A stretch of 26,960 nt of DNA from the IMG/VR virus record IMGVR_UViG_3300042887_002031, positions 1 through 26,960 of that record. The stretch is one strand, 5' to 3'. Positions within the stretch are counted from its first letter, which is position 1, and every line of letters starts with the position of its first letter. The position numbers were made by a program, and so were the translations under genes. The notes under the pieces are model-generated. The model was not told the DNA's origin, searched no databases, and saw only the letters and a list, made by a program, of their open reading frames with translations. This document shows positions 22,745 to 26,960 of this stretch, in pieces. Source of the stretch: a virus.

Positions 22745-23740
22745 TTATAGGAATAAAGCTAGACCAATTATTGAACTAGCATTATCATTTATAAGATATC
22801 TATCGTCAGCCAGTTGTCTTGTGAGAATACTAGCTGACGTAGCAGCTGTTTGGTTGGGTAATGTGTTAGAAACACCGTCGGCCGTGATGGAGCCCGTGAA
22901 CGCCGGGCTGGCGAGCGGTGCCTTGAGCGCGAGCGCGTCAAACACCGCGTTGCTGGAGACCGCGTTGGCGCTGCCGTCGATGATGGTGGTTTCGACGGTG
23001 GTTTCGACGGTCGATGACACAACGCCAGCGGTGATGTTGATGCCTGTGCCTGCGGTCAGGTCTCCCGTATTTGTACCGCTTAGATTTGTTGCGCTGATCG
23101 CTCCTGTAAAAGTTGCACCACTTAGATTTGCTTTGAGATTTAACGCGGTTTGCTGCGCAGCCGATACTGGCTTGTTTGCATCGCTTGTGTTGTTGACATT
23201 GCCTAAATTGACTGCAACTGTACCACCACCATCTGGCAGTGTCCATGTACATGCAGCGGTTAATGTGGCTGGCGTTAATCGCCCAGTATTGCCGTCTTTA
23301 ATCCAGCGCAGCACGCCATTTACTCTTTCAACTGCAAATACTGTTGCCGCCGCGTTTTGAAATGATGCAATATCACTGCCAGTATTGGAATTGATTTGAG
23401 CGCCGCTGCCGCTCCCACTGGTTAGCAATGCGGCAGTACCAGACACACTACGCGCTGCAAAACCATTGCTGCCATTAGTTCCGCTTGCGTCTATTGCAAA
23501 TGTACCGGTTCCACCAGTTGCTGTTGCATATATTGCTGCAGCTCCTGCAACTGTGCGAGCTGTGGTAAAATTAGCATACCCATTCCCATCACGTTTTACA
23601 ATGGCATTGGGAGTTTCTACGCCTGTGCTAAATACAAAATCAAGATAATTTAAACTCTTTGCATACAGAGTCCCAGGCGCACTTAAAGACACATTAATAC
23701 CAGGCGGCTGTGCGATTCTAACTGTTAAGTTGTTGTCCAT
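22745..23740 (-). CDS. Mosaic tail-fibre-like protein, apparently short at the C-terminus
   Basis: 331 residues from ATG 23738-23740, which overlaps the upstream TAA by one base; the longer reading needs TTG. The N-terminal part (NNLTVRIAQPPGINVSLSAP, then FSTGVETPNAIVKRDGNGYA) and middle (RLTPATLTAACTWTLPDGGG, LGNVNNTSDANKPVSAAQQT) are fibre-shaft modules. Toward the end come AVSSNAVFDALALKAPLASP and LADDRYL, which in other fibres lead into more shaft or tip domains, but here the protein ends within 20 residues (NDNASSIIGLALFL). A ~190-bp GC-rich patch inside the gene marks a recombined segment. Probably an adhesin component or shaft. Confidence 0.78.
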   Translation of the reverse strand: MDNNLTVRIAQPPGINVSLSAPGTLYAKSLNYLDFVFSTGVETPNAIVKRDGNGYANFTTARTVAGAAAIYATATGGTGTFAIDASGTNGSNGFAARSVSGTAALLTSGSGSGAQINSNTGSDIASFQNAAATVFAVERVNGVLRWIKDGNTGRLTPATLTAACTWTLPDGGGTVAVNLGNVNNTSDANKPVSAAQQTALNLKANLSGATFTGAISATNLSGTNTGDLTAGTGINITAGVVSSTVETTVETTIIDGSANAVSSNAVFDALALKAPLASPAFTGSITADGVSNTLPNQTAATSASILTRQLADDRYLINDNASSIIGLALFL

Positions 23741-24354
23741 TATGATATGTTGTACCAATTAACTCCATTACTTTGAACTTTTACTGTTTGCCATTGCGTA
23801 AGTATTGTTGGATTAACGGTGGCATCAACAGTACCAACTATTGTTACCACATTTGCGGTAGCATCAATTTTCTTTATTATGAAAATTTTGTTGGGTGCTG
23901 CTGCTGCAGATGGAAGAGTAATACTTATAGCATTATTTACACAATTACATAGCACAGTATTGTCTGTTACTTTAAGAGCGTAGGACGCAGTTACTGTAAA
24001 TATTTGCGCATTGAAAAGATTGCTGCTGGCGCCAGCATTAAAATCAATTTGGCCTTCAACCACTCTTGTAACTTTACCAGTTGATGTTTGCGTTATTTCT
24101 ACATCATACAAGTAACGGCCGGGTTTTATAGCCGCTGTTGTAGCAGAATCCAATGACAGCTGCAGTTGTCCAGTTGTTGGTTGTGGTATAGCCACAACAA
24201 AATCATATGACGTACTGCTGGTGTAAGATTTACGAATCTTGCCACGCGCAGTATAACCAGTAAGATTTACATCAAATGCATCACCACTTCCTACATTAAC
24301 AACTGTAGAAAAATTTGACCCTTGATCCGCATATAAGTCTGCATACATTGCCAT
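23740..24354 (-). CDS. Virion structural protein with fibre-type C-terminal domain
   Basis: 204 residues in two parts. Residues of about 1-115 (ADLYADQGSNFSTVVNVGSG, VNLTGYTARGKIRKSYTSS, IKPGRYLYDVEITQTSTG) match a beta-sandwich family common among structural proteins of aquatic T4-like phages, similar in layout to baseplate/upper-fibre N-domains. Residues of about 118-204 (ISITLPSAAAAPNKIFIIKK, VTIVGTVD, SNGVNWYNIS) are a short C-terminal module reused in many phage fibres. Exact location on the virion is unknown. The ATG is 6 nt after TATAAATA. A deleted copy of this gene survives at 19412-19488. Confidence 0.8.
   Translation of the reverse strand: MAMYADLYADQGSNFSTVVNVGSGDAFDVNLTGYTARGKIRKSYTSSTSYDFVVAIPQPTTGQLQLSLDSATTAAIKPGRYLYDVEITQTSTGKVTRVVEGQIDFNAGASSNLFNAQIFTVTASYALKVTDNTVLCNCVNNAISITLPSAAAAPNKIFIIKKIDATANVVTIVGTVDATVNPTILTQWQTVKVQSNGVNWYNIS
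23744..23774. repeat. 31-bp direct repeat, copy 2
   Basis: Identical to 19414-19444. Encodes the last residues of the intact 24354 gene. Confidence 0.9.
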
Positions 24355-24360
24355 ATTCTG

Positions 24361-24368
24361 TATTTATA
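24361..24368 (-). promoter_or_regulatory. Late promoter box of the 24354 gene (6 nt from ATG)
   Basis: TATAAATA-CAGAAT-ATG on the minus strand. It lies between the glycosyltransferase cluster and the virion genes and is the likely start of the late operon reading toward 22.7 kb. Confidence 0.75.
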
Positions 24369-24382
24369 ACAGAGGACTATTC

Positions 24383-25060
24383 TTATTTTAAAGTGTCTTG
24401 CAATGATGCAGAATAGGCACACCATTCTGCATCATACTTAAGGTCAGATTTTATACCAAGCCAAGGGCCGCCTTCAGTAAAATGTAATGCCTTTGGTTTC
24501 TTTTCAGATGTTTCGGTATACCAGCCGACTAGCCAATTCCACTCATATGAAATTTCACCAATGTCAGAGTCGTCTAACCATTGGAATCGATGTAAGAAAC
24601 TAGCACTCGCAGAGTTTAGCAAATCACCATCAAGAATTTTATTTTTAGGGTGAGTATTGTTCCATAAGATCAAGCTACTCCAATTTTTCCTAGGATAAAC
24701 ACTTTGAGGTTTATCATTCATCTTTACAGCATTGCATGGAGTATAGTCATGCTTTACAACTTGCACTGCATATTGAGGATCGCATTGATCTATTAGCTTT
24801 TGAATATCTTCTAGGAATAAAAAGTCGCTGTCACAAAATATACTCCATCCTTTGTAATCATTTATGAATGGCACATAAAAGCGTGCATATGTGAAAGGAG
24901 TTGATGCAAGCGGATCGCATGGGCGGTCATAGCCAACTATAGTATCAGAGTTAATTTTACTTATGGCGATAGCATTAGAACTGCTATTCTTAATGATGGA
25001 ATGTTTGCATACTTGATATGCAATGTCCTGTGAGTCGTCATATCCGATGTGTATGTTCAT
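24383..25060 (-). CDS. Glycosyltransferase, GT8-like
   Basis: 225 residues. The N-terminus MNIHIGYDDSQDIAYQVCKH is the nucleotide-sugar-binding start seen in GT-A family-8-like enzymes, and WSIFCDSDFLFLEDI holds the DxD metal-binding motif (Asp-Ser-Asp). Then come VVKHDYTPCNAVKMNDK and YPRKNWSSLILWN, followed by SASASFLHRFQWL, a pattern shared by a bacterial and phage glycosyltransferase group. It would transfer a sugar from a nucleotide donor; the acceptor (virion protein, DNA or host glycan) is not indicated. It begins 3 nt after the GT29-like gene and is probably cotranscribed with it. No membrane segment, so it is cytoplasmic. Confidence 0.85.
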   Translation of the reverse strand: MNIHIGYDDSQDIAYQVCKHSIIKNSSSNAIAISKINSDTIVGYDRPCDPLASTPFTYARFYVPFINDYKGWSIFCDSDFLFLEDIQKLIDQCDPQYAVQVVKHDYTPCNAVKMNDKPQSVYPRKNWSSLILWNNTHPKNKILDGDLLNSASASFLHRFQWLDDSDIGEISYEWNWLVGWYTETSEKKPKALHFTEGGPWLGIKSDLKYDAEWCAYSASLQDTLK

Positions 25061-25063
25061 ATT

Positions 25064-25615
25064 TTAATATAATTGGGTAATAGTACCAGATTTAATTAAA
25101 GTTTTATAATAAAGAACTTGTTGAAAAACTGGAGTTGTAAAATTACTAGAATCTTTTTTAACATTATCAATACTTATATTACCATTTTCATACAAGTCAA
25201 ATCCACATACATTTATCTTATGAGAAGGATATCTCAATAACGCTAACAATATAGAACTGATTCCAGCATCTGGCATATATGAATTGTTTAAATTTGCAAC
25301 ATTACCAAAATACTTTTTAATGTAAGACATTTCATTTTCATTTATCATTTTTAAAATTAAATTAAACTGTTCATAGCATTCAGCATCATCTGAAGATATC
25401 CAAATGTCTAAGTTTTTTAACTCGTCAATATGATTAGATAATTTATCAGGAGACTGTGTTGAAAAGATATGCGTCTTAAGTCCAATGACATCATGGTTGT
25501 TGTCATTTGGTAAATGATTAACTCTTATAATAATGTCATGTGAATCTATAAGAGAACCTATTTTATGAGATAACAGTGAACTGCCTTTTGCAACAATACA
25601 TATGCGGCTATTCAT
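25064..25615 (-). CDS. Sialyltransferase-like (GT29-type) protein
   Basis: 183 residues. The N-terminal segment ICIVAKGSSLL, then G-LIDSHDIIIRVNHLP corresponds to sialylmotif L of family GT29 (nucleotide-sugar-binding: G-S-G/S ... G-ID-HD-V-R-N), and PDAGISSILLALLRYP followed by INVCGFDLY corresponds to motif S (P-x-T/A-G ... YGFD). Family members use CMP-sialic acid. This protein is short and lacks a membrane anchor, so it is a soluble cytoplasmic version. The substrate is uncertain and may be another activated sugar. It overlaps the asparagine-synthetase-like gene by 8 nt. The DNA is very AT-rich. Confidence 0.72.
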   Translation of the reverse strand: MNSRICIVAKGSSLLSHKIGSLIDSHDIIIRVNHLPNDNNHDVIGLKTHIFSTQSPDKLSNHIDELKNLDIWISSDDAECYEQFNLILKMINENEMSYIKKYFGNVANLNNSYMPDAGISSILLALLRYPSHKINVCGFDLYENGNISIDNVKKDSSNFTTPVFQQVLYYKTLIKSGTITQLY

Positions 25616-26897
25616 GTTGCGGTAAAATAAAATTTTGTTCTATTTCAGTATAAACGTTATGCGAACAACTCATTCCTACTTTTTTACTGTTAGTAATCAA
25701 GTTATTAATATGTAAATATTCCGTTATAACTGATTTATATTTTTGAGTTTTTAGCTCAGGAGATAAATTTAAAAATTCCTGAACAAAAATTTTATCTAAA
25801 AATGGATATCTTAATTGCACTCCATATGCACCAACTATATATTCAAATTCATTGCAAAAATGCTGAGTAATGTAAGAATAAAAATGAAATGGTTTTTGTA
25901 AATTATAAAAATACACGCCATCTTTTTTATCATTTGACATTATTGCATCAGCACCACTTCCTGAAATAATAACATCATACCCATCTTTTTTAATAACAGA
26001 TACCAATTTAGAAAGCATAAAAACTACAACATCATGTTTATAATTTTCAAAATCTTCCATATTGTTTGAAATGTTTTTAAATTCTATCAAATCATTAACA
26101 CTTTTATTTTTGTAATAGTCAATAATTTTATACGACATGTTTTGGTCTTCACACTTTTTAAGTCTGTCGTCCATTACAATTTCATTTTCTCTATTGTTTT
26201 TGACGTAATAAAAACAGTTTTCTTTTTTATTATTTAACAAAAACCATTGAAAAATTGCTCCACTATCATGACCTGAACTTAATGGTATTGCACATTTTTC
26301 ATTGCATCGTATTTTTATAGCATTTTCTAAAGCAGCGATACAATCATCGTATGTAGTTTTATATTCTTTTAAGTTAAATTTGCTATGGCTATATTCTTTT
26401 ATTGATAAGTCATTTAACTTTAATTCTATAAAAGAAGAATCTTTTACTCTAATTGGATTAGCAAAACCCAAAAGTTTTAATTCAGACGCATACGTGGCAA
26501 TTCCAACATTTCCATTTTCTATACTATAAAATAACGGTTTAGTTGAAAAAATATCGCTATATAGATAAATAACTTCATTGGTTTTATCCATAAGCATTAT
26601 TGCATATTCGCCGTTTATATTTTCAACGAAAGTCTTTCCATACTTTTCATATAAAGATATTACCAGTGATGTCTGATCGTCCGAAGTAGGACTATAAATT
26701 TGACCATCAAATAAAACAGTTATATTATTATGATTTATTGGTTGAGTTATACATTTTTTTGATACATCCAATAAATTATGTATCATATTAAATCCATTTA
26801 CCGTACATATATTTGTAATATCCGGTCCTCTTTTGGCGGAGAAAAAATTTAAATTTTCTACATTTAAATCTTTATCAGTAAATATAAAACTAGACAT
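25608..26897 (-). CDS. Asparagine-synthetase-like amidotransferase, degenerate glutaminase site
   Basis: 429 residues with the two domains of AsnB-type enzymes. The N-terminal glutaminase-like fold is recognised by AKRGPD near residue 22, VLFDGQIYS and NGEYAIMLMD, but the protein begins Met-Ser-Ser, so the catalytic Cys2 is absent. The C-terminal ATP-pyrophosphatase domain has the P-loop LSSGHDSGA, IISGSGADAI (family: SGEGADE) and LRYPFLDKIF. Without Cys2 it cannot use glutamine in the standard way and may use free ammonia or activate a carboxylate by adenylation. The setting with two glycosyltransferases suggests amidation of a sugar acid or peptide in glycan synthesis. AT-rich DNA. Shorter than bacterial AsnB (about 550). 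Confidence 0.82.
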   Translation of the reverse strand: MSSFIFTDKDLNVENLNFFSAKRGPDITNICTVNGFNMIHNLLDVSKKCITQPINHNNITVLFDGQIYSPTSDDQTSLVISLYEKYGKTFVENINGEYAIMLMDKTNEVIYLYSDIFSTKPLFYSIENGNVGIATYASELKLLGFANPIRVKDSSFIELKLNDLSIKEYSHSKFNLKEYKTTYDDCIAALENAIKIRCNEKCAIPLSSGHDSGAIFQWFLLNNKKENCFYYVKNNRENEIVMDDRLKKCEDQNMSYKIIDYYKNKSVNDLIEFKNISNNMEDFENYKHDVVVFMLSKLVSVIKKDGYDVIISGSGADAIMSNDKKDGVYFYNLQKPFHFYSYITQHFCNEFEYIVGAYGVQLRYPFLDKIFVQEFLNLSPELKTQKYKSVITEYLHINNLITNSKKVGMSCSHNVYTEIEQNFILPQHE

Positions 26898-26905
26898 ATT
26901 ATGAT

Positions 26906-26960
26906 TTAATCAATGTTATCGTTATAAAAATGGTAAGATTCTAATTGATGTGATAATACT
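26906..26960 (-). CDS. C-terminal tail of an upstream gene (partial)
   Basis: One minus frame is open from the window edge and ends VLSHQLESYHFYNDNID at a TAA, 8 nt before the next gene's ATG, the usual spacing here. Too short to identify. It could be chance, since another frame is also open for 12 codons. Confidence 0.35.
   Translation of the reverse strand, partial: VLSHQLESYHFYNDNID

Noticed and set aside
1-26960. CRISPR arrays, insertion sequences, diversity-generating retroelement
   Set aside because: No spaced identical repeats, transposase or reverse-transcriptase motifs were seen; the only tandem array is the coding repeat of the adhesin.

Overview
The window is a piece of a T4-like myovirus (tailed phage) genome, probably from an aquatic environment. 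The evidence is an almost complete T4-type virion core in canonical order, read on the minus strand from high to low coordinates: neck proteins 13 and 14, tail terminator 15, small terminase 16, large terminase 17, sheath 18, tube 19, portal 20, a small prohead-core protein, prohead protease 21 and scaffold 22 (cut by the left edge). Nearly all genes lie on the minus strand and are packed with short gaps or ATGA overlaps. T4-type late-promoter octamers (TATAAATA on the minus strand) precede many of them. The host cannot be named from the sequence; Shine-Dalgarno sites are scarce.

Region 1-12.65 kb is the core morphogenesis module. Its highlight is gene 17, which is broken into two overlapping ORFs. 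The first carries the ATPase N-half of the terminase, a very short N-intein (block A only) and an in-frame GIY-YIG homing endonuclease. The second carries the C-intein (blocks B, F and G) and the rest of the terminase (Walker B and nuclease). All intein splice-junction residues are intact, so the likely outcome is protein trans-splicing of an atypically split intein. The endonuclease also has its own late promoter and Shine-Dalgarno site hidden inside the N-intein coding sequence.

Region 12.65-19.4 kb is an adhesion and lysis module: three related fibre-like proteins with lectin-type folds, two of them each followed by a paralogous small protein through a 4-nt overlap; a small virion-like protein; a holin-like pair; and the only convincing plus-strand gene of the window. 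One fibre gene with its partner (12.65-13.97 kb) is clearly more GC-rich than its surroundings.

Region 19.4-24.35 kb is a second virion/fibre module: a fibre-accessory-like protein, a 783-residue adhesin with about fourteen 24-residue BspA/DUF285-type repeats, a small virion-like protein, a mosaic fibre, and a 204-residue virion-like protein. A deleted, frameshifted remnant of the last gene, with its promoter, sits at the other end of this module, so a ~4.3 kb block is bracketed by direct repeats.

Region 24.38-26.96 kb holds a sugar-modification cluster: a GT8-like glycosyltransferase, a GT29 (sialyltransferase)-like protein and an asparagine-synthetase-like protein lacking the N-terminal catalytic Cys. 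The latter two genes are strikingly AT-rich.

At least six start codons lie exactly 6 nt downstream of TATAAATA (one of them on the remnant gene), which by T4 promoter geometry predicts leaderless or nearly leaderless late mRNAs. No gap exceeds 300 bases; the two largest (9476-9688 and 19390-19593) are described as features.
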